64,000 nt of DNA from contig JAFRBB010000059.1 of NCBI GenBank assembly GCA_017405085.1, positions 1 to 64,000 of the forward strand, given 5' to 3'. This document shows, one piece after another, positions 35,308-45,142 of the stretch. This DNA comes from Eubacteriaceae bacterium. GTDB taxonomy: Bacteria > Bacillota > Clostridia > Eubacteriales > Eubacteriaceae. A model generated the notes under the pieces. It was not told where the DNA came from, did no database searches, and saw nothing but the letters and a program-made list of their open reading frames with translations. Each line of letters begins with the position of its first letter. Positions within the stretch are counted from its first letter, which is position 1. A program made the translations under genes and the position numbers.

Positions 35308-35742
35308 ATGTCATTACTTGAGAAAATTAAAGCAATCTATCAGCAAGACCGCTTTGCGACGAAAGTGACGGGCGTCGAGCTCGTTGCCGTCGGTAAAAAT
35401 TACGCGAAAACCAAATTGGTCATTACACCGGAGCATAGAAATGTCGTCGGTCAGGTTATGGGCGGTGCGATATTTACTGTGGCTGATTTTGCTTTTGCCG
35501 TGGCTTCAAATATCGGCGCGCCGGAGACCATTTCCGTTGACAGCCACATTGTGTTTTTAAACGGGGCCAAAGGTGATACCTTATATGCCGAAGCGGAATG
35601 CGTGAAAGCCGGCCGGAGAAGCTGCACCTTCTTGATTCATGTGACGGATAATCTGAATACAAAGGTGGCGCAAATGACAATGATCGGAATGCGTGTTAGT
35701 GATCATTACATTATTGATCCCGCTGAGTGCGACTTTGATTAA
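35308..35742 (+). CDS. PaaI-type hotdog acyl-CoA thioesterase
   Basis: A 144-residue single hotdog domain. VVGQVMGGAIFTVADFAFAVAS is the PaaI-like helix region, with the GG-A-D pattern used for catalysis, and VDSHIVFLNGAKGDTLYAEAE follows. It hydrolyses acyl-CoA esters of unknown chain. Start 35308 is preceded by AAAGGGA; an earlier GTG has no site. It could help recycle CoA after BMC metabolism, but that is a guess from proximity. Confidence 0.75.
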   Translation: MSLLEKIKAIYQQDRFATKVTGVELVAVGKNYAKTKLVITPEHRNVVGQVMGGAIFTVADFAFAVASNIGAPETISVDSHIVFLNGAKGDTLYAEAECVKAGRRSCTFLIHVTDNLNTKVAQMTMIGMRVSDHYIIDPAECDFD

Positions 35743-36174
35743 AAAGATACAAGCCAATCCACAGACACTGATTTTTTTGAATCCTTGAGCATGACTCTGC
35801 ATATACCGAAGGTATCAAGGATTGGTGTGGACTTGAAAGATATAAGGCATGTGACCAAATTGAATTACGGTGCCGATTTACTCACGCAGAATATTAAAAG
35901 TGCCGATTTGATTTGCGTTTGATATTGTCAAAGGTTTTCGATTGTCCGATGAAAAAATGACTATCGCGTTGGATTGATGACATAATCAATGATAGATATG
36001 TTGATCAACCGGTGAGCGACCGACTTGACAATCCGTGATGATTTATAGGATCATATGATGCCGGCCGGTTGGAAGGCGCGTTATGACAAACAGACGGTAA
36101 CGAAAAGCGCTGACAGTCATTCATTTCCAATTGTGACATGTCTGATTAACACATATTTGTTAGGGGGAATAGGT
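35743..36174. other. Intergenic region without a supportable gene
   Basis: About 430 bp between the thioesterase and a membrane protein. Imperfect dyads such as CCAATCC (35755) and GGATTGG (35819) are present, but no open frame with a ribosome site until 36175. Possibly decayed coding sequence. Confidence 0.4.
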
Positions 36175-36666
36175 ATGCATTTTACATTTGCTATGGGCTT
36201 TGCGGTGTTGCTTCTATGGCTTGTGCCCATGGCGGTCAATTTGACACCGATGGGAAAACCACCGATTTTTATGTTTTCCGGCGGACCGTTAAAAGTCTTG
36301 AGAATCATTGTTTCTGTTGTGACAAGCGTAGCTTTGTTTGTCAATGTCTTTGACAATCACTTACCTGTCATTGTTCAAAATATCGCGTCCTGTTTGATTG
36401 TGGTGTCGTTGGCAGGATGGGCAGCGGTATGGGCGCTATGCCTTGGAGAAGGCTCTTATTTGCCCCTGGAAAACAAAATGGTTGCGTTGGTTTATGTGTT
36501 CGCGCTTCCCGCGGGCATTTTCGCCGTGGCGTTTCATGACAGCAATTGGCTGTTGCTTGCCCTGTCGATATGCCTGACGGCGGTGAGATGGTTATGCGCA
36601 AGGCCTTTTCTTGCAACACCGAAAATCGAAAAAACTTCCGATACGCCTTCTATGGAAGCCGATTGA
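36175..36666 (+). CDS. Small polytopic membrane protein of unknown function
   Basis: About 163 residues with five predicted membrane spans, starting HFTFAMGFAVLLLWLVPMAV. AGGGGGAATAGGT directly precedes the ATG at 36175; the longer frame starting at 36055 lacks a ribosome site and its extra N-terminus is not hydrophobic. No family recognised. Confidence 0.6.
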   Translation: MHFTFAMGFAVLLLWLVPMAVNLTPMGKPPIFMFSGGPLKVLRIIVSVVTSVALFVNVFDNHLPVIVQNIASCLIVVSLAGWAAVWALCLGEGSYLPLENKMVALVYVFALPAGIFAVAFHDSNWLLLALSICLTAVRWLCARPFLATPKIEKTSDTPSMEAD

Positions 36667-36764
36667 TAACTTGCGGCATAACATGCGTTGATCATTACGA
36701 TTGACCGGCATGAACACGCGCAGGACAAATGCGATAAACTTTAAGCGCTGATACGATGTAGTGC

Positions 36765-36793
36765 TTGCGAATACCGCCCAACTAAGCTATAAT
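36765..36793 (+). promoter_or_regulatory. Rubredoxin promoter
   Basis: TTGCGA (36765-36770), a 17-bp spacer and TATAAT (36788-36793), 37 bp before the rubredoxin start. Confidence 0.65.
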
Positions 36794-36829
36794 AGATGCA
36801 ACATTTTATCTAAAAAGGAGGATATACAG

Positions 36830-36991
36830 ATGAAATACGAATGCACCATTTGCGGTTATGTTTATGATCCCGAAGTCGGCGATCCCGACGGCGGTATTGC
36901 TCCCGGTACAGCTTTCGAAGATATTCCCGATGATTGGGTATGTCCTGAATGCGGCGTCGGTAAAGAAGATTTTCAACCTGTTGAAGAATAA
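36830..36991 (+). CDS. Rubredoxin
   Basis: A 53-residue mononuclear iron electron carrier, full family length. The iron ligands are C5 and C8 (ECTICGY) and C38 and C41 (VCPECGVGK). The ATG at 36830 is set by AAGGAGGATATACAG; an upstream in-frame start is disfavoured. Common in anaerobes for oxygen and peroxide reduction pathways. Confidence 0.95.
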   Translation: MKYECTICGYVYDPEVGDPDGGIAPGTAFEDIPDDWVCPECGVGKEDFQPVEE

Positions 36992-37046
36992 AAGGCATTC
37001 AATCGACTAAATCGAGTCGATTGAAATTGTAATTTCAGGAGAGTCC

Positions 37047-37565
37047 ATGGCTGTTAAAGTTCGGGAAAAGGTTACAAATGACATGTCCCTTTCGACGATG
37101 GCGTTGATCGCCCTTGTCGTCATTGTCTATGTCACTTTATACGAGTTGATGGTCAACCATCAATCCGATGTATTTTTGCGTTCGGTGTACGGGCTTCTTT
37201 CCATTGTCATTATGGCGGTGACAATGATCCTGCTGATTCGCTATATGTTTATCACCTTCAATATGGTTTTGACCCATGATCGATTGGAAATCGAACGAGT
37301 GCTCACAAAGCATTTTACCAAAGTGGTCTTGGTTGTTCCGACATCGGATATCATTGGTATCTGGCCCAAGAAAGAATTCGATCAAAAAGACAAAATCACT
37401 GGAGAGAAAAAAAGCTTTAATATATCGTTTCGGGATCATGAGGATTCAAAGCTGTATATGATGCTCTATCACAAGGACGGAAAAGTGGCTTGCGCGCAGC
37501 TTCAATGCTCGAACAAAATGCATCGCGCTTTAAAAAAGATTGCGAAAGCCAACGCAAGTGCTTAA
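37047..37565 (+). CDS. Membrane-anchored bacterial PH-like domain protein
   Basis: A 172-residue protein. Two N-terminal membrane spans (ALIALVVIVYVTLYELM and LLSIVIMAVTMILLI) are followed by a soluble domain with the strand pattern FNMVLTHDRLEIERVL of YcxB/bPH-type proteins. AGGAGAG precedes the start. Ends at a strong terminator. Role unknown. Confidence 0.6.
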   Translation: MAVKVREKVTNDMSLSTMALIALVVIVYVTLYELMVNHQSDVFLRSVYGLLSIVIMAVTMILLIRYMFITFNMVLTHDRLEIERVLTKHFTKVVLVVPTSDIIGIWPKKEFDQKDKITGEKKSFNISFRDHEDSKLYMMLYHKDGKVACAQLQCSNKMHRALKKIAKANASA

Positions 37566-37567
37566 CA

Positions 37568-37602
37568 CCCGGATTGCGGATCTCCGCATCCGGGCTTTTT
37601 AA
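37568..37602 (+). terminator. Intrinsic terminator after the PH-like gene
   Basis: CCCGGAT-GCGGA-TC-TCCGC-ATCCGGG followed by CTTTTTAATT. Confidence 0.75.
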
Positions 37603-37653
37603 TTGACTGACGGCAAAGCGCGTCGGAAACCATTGAGTTGAAATGAGGAGTCT

Positions 37654-38829
37654 ATGAAAATACTGCATACCGGAGATTGGCACATCGGACGCACGCTAAA
37701 CGCCCACAGTCTATTGGCGGATCAGCGTTTTGTGCTTGAACAATTAATGGCGATTATCCGCGAGGAAAAACCCGATGTCCTCCTTATCGCGGGTGATTTA
37801 TACGATCGCGCGGTGCCGCCCAAAGAGGCTGTCGCTCTGGCGGACGAGACGCTGACCAAGCTTGTGCTCGACATGGGTCTTCCCACATTGATCATCGGCG
37901 GCAATCATGACGGCAGGGAAAGACTGGATTTTGTCAGCGGCGTATTAAAGAATAGCGGGCTATACGTCGCCGGCGCTTTTCATCCCGATGATTGTGAACC
38001 AATTATTTTGGGAAAAGGAGATTCCAAAACCGCTTTTTGGCTTGTCCCTTTTATTAAACCCAATGAATATCGATCCTTGACGGAAATGGATAAGACACCG
38101 GATTACAACGAGATGTACCGCCTCATCGTTGAAGACATCACAGCGAAGATGGACGCGTCCATTCTCAATGTGCTCATGACTCACGGCCTTGTGCTGTCGG
38201 GAATGCCGGAAAACGGTGATATTGATGATTCGGTGCGTCCCATTGAAATCGGCGGCATCAGCTATGCTGACAGCGCGATGTTTGATCCCTTTGATTACGT
38301 GGCTCTCGGACATTTACACAGACCCCAAAAGGCGGGACGCGAAAGCGTGCGCTATGCGGGCTCCTTGCTCAAATATTCTTTTTCGGAAGTTAATCAGAAA
38401 AAAAGCGTGACCCTCATTGACATGGAAAAGGGAAAAGACGTGAAGATTAAACAAATCAGTCTGCCGGCGCTACACGATATGCGCGTTATTGAAGGAGAAT
38501 TGGATGAGCTAACCGCATTTTCCGAATACATCGATCCCAATCGCGAGGATTATATCAAGGTGGTTCTCACCAACGCGAGGCGCGTGGTTAATCCAATGGC
38601 GGCTTTACGGGAAGTCTATCCCAATATTTTAGAAATGACATATCAAACCACGGCAAAAAACACGGGGGCTCCGGATCGCTCTCGGGTCAAAGCCAATCGC
38701 GCCGATCCAATGGCGCTGTTTAATGATTTTTATGACATGATCCACGGTGTAAAGCCCGATGAGGATATGCAAGAGATGATCAAAACACTGATGGAGCAAA
38801 CGGAGGTGAGTGACCATGCGGCCGATTAA
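37654..38829 (+). CDS. sbcD: Exonuclease SbcD (Mre11-like)
   Basis: A 391-residue nuclease subunit of SbcCD, which opens DNA hairpins and processes breaks. Metallophosphoesterase motifs are intact: HTGDWHIGR, LIAGDLYDRA, IGGNHDGRERL, VLMTHGL and LGHLHRPQ. ATGAGGAG precedes the start. It overlaps sbcC by 14 bp, consistent with stoichiometric synthesis. Confidence 0.95.
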   Translation: MKILHTGDWHIGRTLNAHSLLADQRFVLEQLMAIIREEKPDVLLIAGDLYDRAVPPKEAVALADETLTKLVLDMGLPTLIIGGNHDGRERLDFVSGVLKNSGLYVAGAFHPDDCEPIILGKGDSKTAFWLVPFIKPNEYRSLTEMDKTPDYNEMYRLIVEDITAKMDASILNVLMTHGLVLSGMPENGDIDDSVRPIEIGGISYADSAMFDPFDYVALGHLHRPQKAGRESVRYAGSLLKYSFSEVNQKKSVTLIDMEKGKDVKIKQISLPALHDMRVIEGELDELTAFSEYIDPNREDYIKVVLTNARRVVNPMAALREVYPNILEMTYQTTAKNTGAPDRSRVKANRADPMALFNDFYDMIHGVKPDEDMQEMIKTLMEQTEVSDHAAD

Positions 38830-41800
38830 ACTGACGATGCAAGCTTTCGGCCCTTTTTTGTCCGAAACGGTGGATTTCGACGCCTTTGGTGACCATTTGT
38901 TTTTGATATCCGGCGCAACGGGCAGCGGAAAAACAACCATTTTTGACGGGATTTGCTATGCCCTTTACGGAGAGGCCAGCGGTGATGATCGCCTTCCGGA
39001 CGGTATGAAAAGCGATTTCGCGCCGGTGGGAACAGCCTGTGTGGTCACTTTGGTGTTTGACGTCCGCGGGACGGTCTACCGAATCCGACGCATGCCGCAT
39101 CAGCAAATGTACAATTCCCACAATACGGGACTGAAAGAGCAAAAACACGAGGCAGAGCTTTGGCAAATTGAAGAGGACGGCAGCGAAAAACTCCTTTGTA
39201 GCAACATCACGGATATTAAAAATAAAGTGCATGAGATTTTGGGACTTACGGCATCTCAGTTCCGCCAGATTGTCATGCTTCCCCAGGGGCGATTCAGCCG
39301 TCTGTTAAAAGCCAACGAAAAGGAACGGGTGGATTTGCTCAAGACCCTTTTTCCGATGACATTTTATAAAAATTTTGAGAAACGGCTTGAACGGGAAGCC
39401 AAAGACGCCGAAAGCGAATTTAACGCGCTGGCGGATCAACTTAAGCGAAAACGGGAGGATTTTATTCCAAAGGAGTCCTCAACCTTGGCAGAGATCCTTT
39501 TGGCAGACGAAACCCCGGTTCCCCTTGTTCTCTCGGCGGCAGAATCGCAAAATAAGAAGGATAAACAAGGGGTTGACGGACTCACCGACGCGATCAAGGC
39601 AGAAAATGAAAAACTGGAAATGCTCAATATGGCCATCGGCGCCGGAGAAGCGCAAATTGCAAGATTTGACAAAATGGATGAATTAACCGGCAAACTCAAG
39701 GATCTCACATCCCGGGAACAGGAGATGAAATCTCTCGCTGAGTGGGTAGATGTCGCGCAAAGGGTCGAAAAAGTTGGTCCCTTTGAAAAGATCTTGATAA
39801 AAGAGCGAACAAGAGAAAAGCATGCCGTCGAACGACTCAACGAGGCCAAAAAAAATTGTCAAAAGGCTCAAAGCCGGTGGGAAGCATTGCAACCGGAAAT
39901 CAACGCGGTCAGTGACGATGGGTTTAACAAAGCGCTCAATGACAATCGAAAACTTGAGGAAAAAATAAAAGATCAGCAAAAGGCCCTTGATGAACTGGCG
40001 GTTCATTCCGAAAAGCGAAGCCATTTAAAAGATGAGGTGAAAGCCATCAAAACGAAGGTTGATCAGCTCACCGCGGCGGAAAAAGAACAGAAAAAAATGA
40101 CCGGCGAACGGATTGCGCTCACAGAGCGCATCACCGAAATGGAGCGAGAAAAAATCCAGGTTGAACGCGCACAAACGGTTTTGACGCAAACCGAAAAAGC
40201 AGCGGCGACCATTGCCGAAAGTTTATCCAATCATGCTGAGTGCAAGCAAACCATTGGAAAAATCCAAGATCAAATCACGAATTTACGGCAGCAAATCCAA
40301 GAGACGGAAATTGCCCTGGAACAAGCCAAAGCCATCGACAAAGACAACCGCGCGGCGGCATTGGCAGCGGAACTTAAATCGGGCGAACCCTGCCCGGTGT
40401 GCGGCAGTGTTCACCACCCCAATCCTGCTGCGAACAACAATCAAAACGGGAAAGCGGGGGACATCAACGTCCTCACCGATCGGCTGACGGCGCTGACTGC
40501 CGAACTGAAAGGCGCCGAAACCAAAGAAGAGATGACCGGCAAAGAAATGAAAACGCATCTAAAAAGCGCGGAGCGGGAGCTGGTCGAAGCACGAAAAGCC
40601 GATGGTAGCTTTTCCAAGACCGTATCCTCCGACCCATTAAAATATGACGCGGATGCCGCTATGGCATCCCTTGAAGACAGAAAAACCCTGTTATGCCGGC
40701 AGTTAAAAGGGCTAACGACTGACCTTGAACAATATGCCGAGCAAAAAAAGACAATGGATTCGCGTTTGATGGAACTCGAGCAAATGATTGTGTCCCATAG
40801 CGGTTATAGAGAAAAGCTTGAGGCTAAAAGCGAAGCATACCAAAAAGAATTCGGCGTATGCCACAGTCTTGCCGAAGGGTTAAAGGCCATTGACATCGTC
40901 ATTTCAAAGCCAAGTGATATTCAAGCCGCAAAAGAGAGTCTGGCGGAAAAACGGTCGGCGGCGACACGGGAGGTAGCGAATGCCGAGAAGAGACAGAAAC
41001 AACTTGCCGAAGCCGTGACCCAAATCAAAAGCGAATTATCCGCGACTGAAGCCAAACAATCAGCCGCGGAGCAAAATCTTCGGGAGAGCAAAAAGGCGGC
41101 AGCGCAGGCCAAAGAGGTCTTTGAACACGAGTTAAAACAGGCATCGCTTTCCCGTGAACAATACGACGCCAATCAAAGCATCGACGGTGAAAAAATCCGG
41201 ACGAATCAAAAAATGCTTGAAGACTATCAACGGGAGCTTGTCAGCGCAACGGACAATTTGACGGCGCTGAAAGAAGAACTTGCCGGTAAAACCAAGCCCG
41301 ATCTTGAGGACTTGAAGGTTAAGAAAGAAAATGAGCTTGCCGAAATCGACCGGCGCAGACAGGAGTTAAAAGAGACGGAGAATCGGTTAAACATCAATCG
41401 TCAAGCGGCTTCCGATTTAAAAAGTTTATACAAGGCATATCAAGACGCCGAAAGCAGATTCGGCTTGTTAAACGGCCTTAATAAAACGGTGAAGGGGACT
41501 GTCCCCGGGAAACAGAAAATGTCCTTTGAGCGCTATATTCTCTCGGCTTATCTCAGTGATGTTTTGGAGCGGGCCAATCTGTTTTTGGAAATGATTTCCG
41601 ACGGGCGTTATCGACTGGAATTATCGGGAGAAACCGGGAGCAAACAAAACAGAGGGCTTGCCATCGCCGTTTTTGATGAATACACCGGAAAAGCGCGAAA
41701 CGCGTCATCCCTTTCCGGCGGCGAAACCTTTATGGCCGCTTTGTCCATGGCGTTGGGATTGTCGGATATGGTCTCCGAACAGAAAGGCGCTTTGACCATC

Positions 41801-42001
41801 GACACCTTGTTTATTGATGAGGGTTTCGCGACGCTGGACGCCGAAGCCAGGGAAAAGGCAATGACCTGCCTGGCAAGACTTAGGCGGCAAGGGCGAAGCG
41901 TGGGGATTATCTCTCATGTGAGCGAACTTATTGATCTCATTGATGACAAAATCATTGTGACCAAAACCGATGAAGGCTCCCATATCCGGTTGGTTCAATA
42001 G
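38816..42001 (+). CDS. sbcC: DNA repair ATPase SbcC (Rad50-like)
   Basis: A 1061-residue SMC-like ATPase. Walker A is SGATGSGKTTIFDG near residue 34, long coiled coils flank a zinc hook with CPVC near residue 526, and the C-terminal lobe has LSGGETFMAALSMALG and LFIDEGFATLDAEA. Start 38816 is ATG nine bases from GGAGG; a GTG six bases earlier is less likely. Confidence 0.95.
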   Translation: MRPIKLTMQAFGPFLSETVDFDAFGDHLFLISGATGSGKTTIFDGICYALYGEASGDDRLPDGMKSDFAPVGTACVVTLVFDVRGTVYRIRRMPHQQMYNSHNTGLKEQKHEAELWQIEEDGSEKLLCSNITDIKNKVHEILGLTASQFRQIVMLPQGRFSRLLKANEKERVDLLKTLFPMTFYKNFEKRLEREAKDAESEFNALADQLKRKREDFIPKESSTLAEILLADETPVPLVLSAAESQNKKDKQGVDGLTDAIKAENEKLEMLNMAIGAGEAQIARFDKMDELTGKLKDLTSREQEMKSLAEWVDVAQRVEKVGPFEKILIKERTREKHAVERLNEAKKNCQKAQSRWEALQPEINAVSDDGFNKALNDNRKLEEKIKDQQKALDELAVHSEKRSHLKDEVKAIKTKVDQLTAAEKEQKKMTGERIALTERITEMEREKIQVERAQTVLTQTEKAAATIAESLSNHAECKQTIGKIQDQITNLRQQIQETEIALEQAKAIDKDNRAAALAAELKSGEPCPVCGSVHHPNPAANNNQNGKAGDINVLTDRLTALTAELKGAETKEEMTGKEMKTHLKSAERELVEARKADGSFSKTVSSDPLKYDADAAMASLEDRKTLLCRQLKGLTTDLEQYAEQKKTMDSRLMELEQMIVSHSGYREKLEAKSEAYQKEFGVCHSLAEGLKAIDIVISKPSDIQAAKESLAEKRSAATREVANAEKRQKQLAEAVTQIKSELSATEAKQSAAEQNLRESKKAAAQAKEVFEHELKQASLSREQYDANQSIDGEKIRTNQKMLEDYQRELVSATDNLTALKEELAGKTKPDLEDLKVKKENELAEIDRRRQELKETENRLNINRQAASDLKSLYKAYQDAESRFGLLNGLNKTVKGTVPGKQKMSFERYILSAYLSDVLERANLFLEMISDGRYRLELSGETGSKQNRGLAIAVFDEYTGKARNASSLSGGETFMAALSMALGLSDMVSEQKGALTIDTLFIDEGFATLDAEAREKAMTCLARLRRQGRSVGIISHVSELIDLIDDKIIVTKTDEGSHIRLVQ

Positions 42002-42031
42002 GTTTTGATGCTTTGGGCGGTGTTTCATCAC

Positions 42032-42060
42032 TTCACAGAATCGGGCATTTTGTGTATAAT
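42032..42060 (+). promoter_or_regulatory. Promoter upstream of the 502-residue membrane protein
   Basis: TTCACA (42032-42037), a 17-bp spacer and TATAAT (42055-42060). Confidence 0.55.
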
Positions 42061-42180
42061 TTGGGTAAGAAGATAACTCATGGTTTTATTTGCGGACAAA
42101 ATGATATTTTGATTTTGTTTGAATAAAGATTCCGCAGTTAATTTATCCCTATCCGGTAAACCACAAACGTAAGGAGAACA

Positions 42181-43689
42181 ATGATGCATCAGTGTCTCGG
42201 TGATCTATCCAGACGATCTTTACACTTTTTCAATGTCAAAGACAAAGATAGCCTTGTGATGCAATGCCTGTGTATGGGTGTTTTGGTGCTGATGTGGCTT
42301 CAAATCATCATCGCCGCCCTTTGGGCGGTGAGTAATATGCACGTCATCGTGCCTTACGGCGATGTGTGCGAGTATATCCGGTTGGCCCACACGATGATTT
42401 TGGACACGTGGCGGCCGATTGCCTATCCTTTATTTGTCCGATTTTGCATTGTCGCGGGGCATGCGTTAAACATGCCCTTTTACACGGTGATCTATATCCT
42501 TCAAAACGGAATATCGCTGGCGGCGGTTTATTATTTGATTCAGACTTTGTGGGTTTGCTTTGCCGGCGGAACACATCCGCTCCCAAAACTGACGTTTCAA
42601 AGTTTTTTGGGAACACCGGAACGGCGAAAGCTATTGTTTTTGTCCTTGTTTGCGGCTTCCAATCCGCTTTTGATGCATTTTAATTTTTCGTGTTTGACCG
42701 ACTCCCTTTGCAACAGCTTTTCAATGCTGTTTGTGGCGGAAGTGCTCATGTTGATGCGCAGTTCCAAGCTGGAATGGCAGCATATTTTCCTCGGGATCAT
42801 CAGCTTCGTGTTGATGTGTCTGCTTCGGGCTGAAAGGCTGATGCTCATGGGGACCATCGTGCTGGCGCTTTCGTTGGTTCTCGTTTTTGTCATGAAAGGT
42901 CCGGGGAAAAAACGGGTTATCGCGTCGATGATGTTGATGATTCTCATCGCGGTGCCGGTGACCAGTCTCATCAAAAACAATACCCAGACGGCCAATGTCG
43001 GCCGTTTGACGCCGTCGGTGCACACGGCTTTGTATCAGCGGGTGGGATATCGTCATTTTTTTGATAATTATGATTATATGCCCGAGAACGTTACCCGAAA
43101 TATAACCCGGTATGACGCTTTTTATAATGATGTGAGCCAGCTCAACACCAATACCATTTGCGCAGCGGTGCTTCAAAATGATCCCGAGCATTACAATCAG
43201 ATTTTGGATTCGGTTTGGATCACGGTGCTGATTCACGATTTTTATCGCGTCGCCAGAGATATTTCCATCGATTTTATCTGCAATGTGTTTGCCCCCGCGG
43301 TCTATAACATTGTCACCCTTCATCCCATCACAACCACGGATTTAACCTTGGGACGGATGACTTACGGCACACCGGATCTCGCCTGGTTTTATATGCGGGT
43401 TTCTGAAATCACCTTTTGGCTTTTTGCCGCGACATTTGCGTTAAGACTCATCCGAAACAAGCGCTTTTTCAAAGATTACGGCCTCCTTTGGATCGGCCTC
43501 GGAGCCTTTGTCATCATGCAAAGCGTTTTTTACGCCGGGACATCCAACTATGGGTTTCATATTCGGTATCAGCTTTTTAATTATAGTTTGCAGATCATCG
43601 CCTTTATTTTTGCCTTTGGCGTGGGAACGAGAAACGATCGTTTTTTAAAAGATGAATCGTCGATATCGCCGATCCGTAAGCCGATATGA
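42181..43689 (+). CDS. Polytopic membrane protein, GT-C glycosyltransferase-like
   Basis: A 502-residue protein with about eleven membrane spans. After the first span the extracytoplasmic loop has VPYGDVCEYIRLAH, recalling the acidic motif in the first loop of GT-C transferases, and a large soluble loop lies between the later spans (residues about 275-370). No specific family is certain. AAGGAGAA precedes two adjacent ATGs. It has its own promoter. The tail ends in a charged cytoplasmic segment. Confidence 0.6.
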   Translation: MMHQCLGDLSRRSLHFFNVKDKDSLVMQCLCMGVLVLMWLQIIIAALWAVSNMHVIVPYGDVCEYIRLAHTMILDTWRPIAYPLFVRFCIVAGHALNMPFYTVIYILQNGISLAAVYYLIQTLWVCFAGGTHPLPKLTFQSFLGTPERRKLLFLSLFAASNPLLMHFNFSCLTDSLCNSFSMLFVAEVLMLMRSSKLEWQHIFLGIISFVLMCLLRAERLMLMGTIVLALSLVLVFVMKGPGKKRVIASMMLMILIAVPVTSLIKNNTQTANVGRLTPSVHTALYQRVGYRHFFDNYDYMPENVTRNITRYDAFYNDVSQLNTNTICAAVLQNDPEHYNQILDSVWITVLIHDFYRVARDISIDFICNVFAPAVYNIVTLHPITTTDLTLGRMTYGTPDLAWFYMRVSEITFWLFAATFALRLIRNKRFFKDYGLLWIGLGAFVIMQSVFYAGTSNYGFHIRYQLFNYSLQIIAFIFAFGVGTRNDRFLKDESSISPIRKPI

Positions 43690-43734
43690 TATCAATTCGA
43701 TCATATTAGCAATAAAGAAAGGAGGAACGCAAGG

Positions 43735-43815
43735 ATGAAATATCACAAGTTTTTTGCCTGGGCAACGGTCATTTGTTTTGTCATGACGATGATTACAGGA
43801 TACAACAAACAATAA
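43735..43815 (+). CDS. 26-residue membrane peptide
   Basis: A small gene: ATG at 43735 preceded by AAAGAAAGGAGG, encoding MKYHKFFAWATVICFV and then MTMITGYNKQ. It is a single hydrophobic span with a basic N-terminus and a short polar tail, resembling the HKxFAxxS...C...YSGHK pattern of the tiny DUF6219-type proteins, though the match is by memory. Two hairpins follow. The very strong ribosome site is the best argument that it is real. Confidence 0.6.
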   Translation: MKYHKFFAWATVICFVMTMITGYNKQ

Positions 43816-43820
43816 AAAAA

Positions 43821-43906
43821 TAAACCAGCCGTTTGTCATATAGCTGGTTTCCATCAAAAAAGCCGGCGTTTTCAAATTCAGGAGTTGAAAGCGTCGGCTA
43901 TTTATT
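43821..43906 (+). terminator. Tandem hairpins after the membrane peptide gene
   Basis: AAACCAGC...GCTGGTTT (43823-43850) and AGCCGGCGTTTTCAA...TTGAAAGCGTCGGCT (43861-43899), the latter followed by ATTTATTTT. Either may end the transcript. Confidence 0.55.
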
Positions 43907-44017
43907 TTGAATCAAACAGTGAATGATAATTATAAAATAATCAGGTGTTGGTTGGGCGTTTTTGAAGTCTGTCGCTTTAAACACAGCGTATGATGATGTT
44001 GTTCCAATCAGACGTGA

Positions 44018-44725
44018 TTATGAAATGACGCGACCGATAATATGAAAATGCTCGGTTGATTCAATTTCCAGCGGTTCGACGTTTTCGTTGGGAGATAACA
44101 GGGTGATTTTACCGTCTGTTTCGTCATAGATTCGGCAAAGAGCGGCGCCGTTGTAAGCAAAAAGACCGGCTTCACCTTGACTCAGCTTTGGACATTGGTG
44201 AATATAAAGCATTTTATCCCGAGGATACAATTCCGACATGGAATCATCTCCGAGTTTGATAATAAAATTGGTGCCGGCGGGAATATCATAAAAATTCACA
44301 TTGATCATTTCATAATGATCCTCACCAAAGCCTGTTTCGGATAAAAAAGGAACCGTGTAGCAGGCCATCTGAACCGCACGGGCGCTGCTGTCTTTGTATT
44401 GGAGCATATTTTGGAGGGAAATGAAATCCTTCACGCTTTTTTTGAGGATGACTTTGGCCTCGGGTACCATTTTTCGATAATCCGTTATGAGATCGCGCTC
44501 CTCGGCGCTGCAATAGACATCGTCGCTTTCATCAGGTTCGAAAAATTCCCAGATTTTACAATCCAACGCATTGGCCAACGCCATCAGGGTGTTGATGGTC
44601 GGATTTGTGGTCATGCCGCATAAGATTTTTGATAATGTGTTTAAGGGAACACCTGAAATTTCTGCTAGGTCTTTGTTGGTCAATCCTTTTTGTTTCTTAA
44701 TTGCTTTAATGTTATCTGATAACAT
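44018..44725 (-). CDS. XRE regulator with a LexA/S24-like C-terminal domain
   Basis: A 235-residue C1-type repressor. The N-terminal HTH reads LTNKDLAEISGVPLNTLSKI, and the C-terminal half has the S24 peptidase fold with the serine region LGDDSMSELYPRD. At the position where the general-base lysine normally sits (TVKR) this protein has ALCRIY, so it is probably not self-cleaving. It is monocistronic, with a ribosome site GGAGGG upstream. It may sense damage or metabolites and control its own or divergent genes. Confidence 0.8.
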   Translation of the reverse strand: MLSDNIKAIKKQKGLTNKDLAEISGVPLNTLSKILCGMTTNPTINTLMALANALDCKIWEFFEPDESDDVYCSAEERDLITDYRKMVPEAKVILKKSVKDFISLQNMLQYKDSSARAVQMACYTVPFLSETGFGEDHYEMINVNFYDIPAGTNFIIKLGDDSMSELYPRDKMLYIHQCPKLSQGEAGLFAYNGAALCRIYDETDGKITLLSPNENVEPLEIESTEHFHIIGRVIS

Positions 44726-45142
44726 TTTGTCCCTCCGGTCTTAGGATTTATGATAAAAATATTATAGCACAGAATTAATGTAAATGCTATCCTATGCGAT
44801 CATTTAAACGGGATGATTGATCATAAACCCTTCGCATTTTTGACAAAGCCATTGTTTTGTCTGATTTTTAACAATGTCGATATAGACAAAAAGCGTCAAA
44901 GGCTGAAAAGATAGGGGCATCTTTTCTGTCCCGGGGCGATTGGGTATAATCAATTATTTATTTTGGCGTATTCGAGGGAATAGATGATGAGAAGAAAAAT
45001 CAATGTTCTTTTGAAATGCGTGCGTCAAAACGGGAATTGTCCGGCGAAGACTTGGTGTTATCCGTTGCTTTTCACGATAAGAGATGGTAAAATTTAACAA
45101 AGTTTAATAACCGATGATGCACGAGAAGCGGGGCAAAAAAAT
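44726..45142. other. Intergenic region with a possible 37-residue reading frame
   Basis: About 415 bp between divergent genes. TATAAT at 44945-44950 is a plausible -10 box. A short frame (44984-45097) is listed separately. Nothing else recognisable. Confidence 0.4.
44984..45097 (+). CDS. Possible 37-residue cysteine-containing small protein
   Basis: ATG-ATG at 44984 preceded by GAGGGA, encoding MMRRKINVLLKCVRQNGNC and then PAKTWCYPLLF to a TAA at 45095. It has three cysteines and a basic start. A -10 box lies about 35 bp upstream. No family known, and it could be chance. Confidence 0.25.
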   Translation: MMRRKINVLLKCVRQNGNCPAKTWCYPLLFTIRDGKI

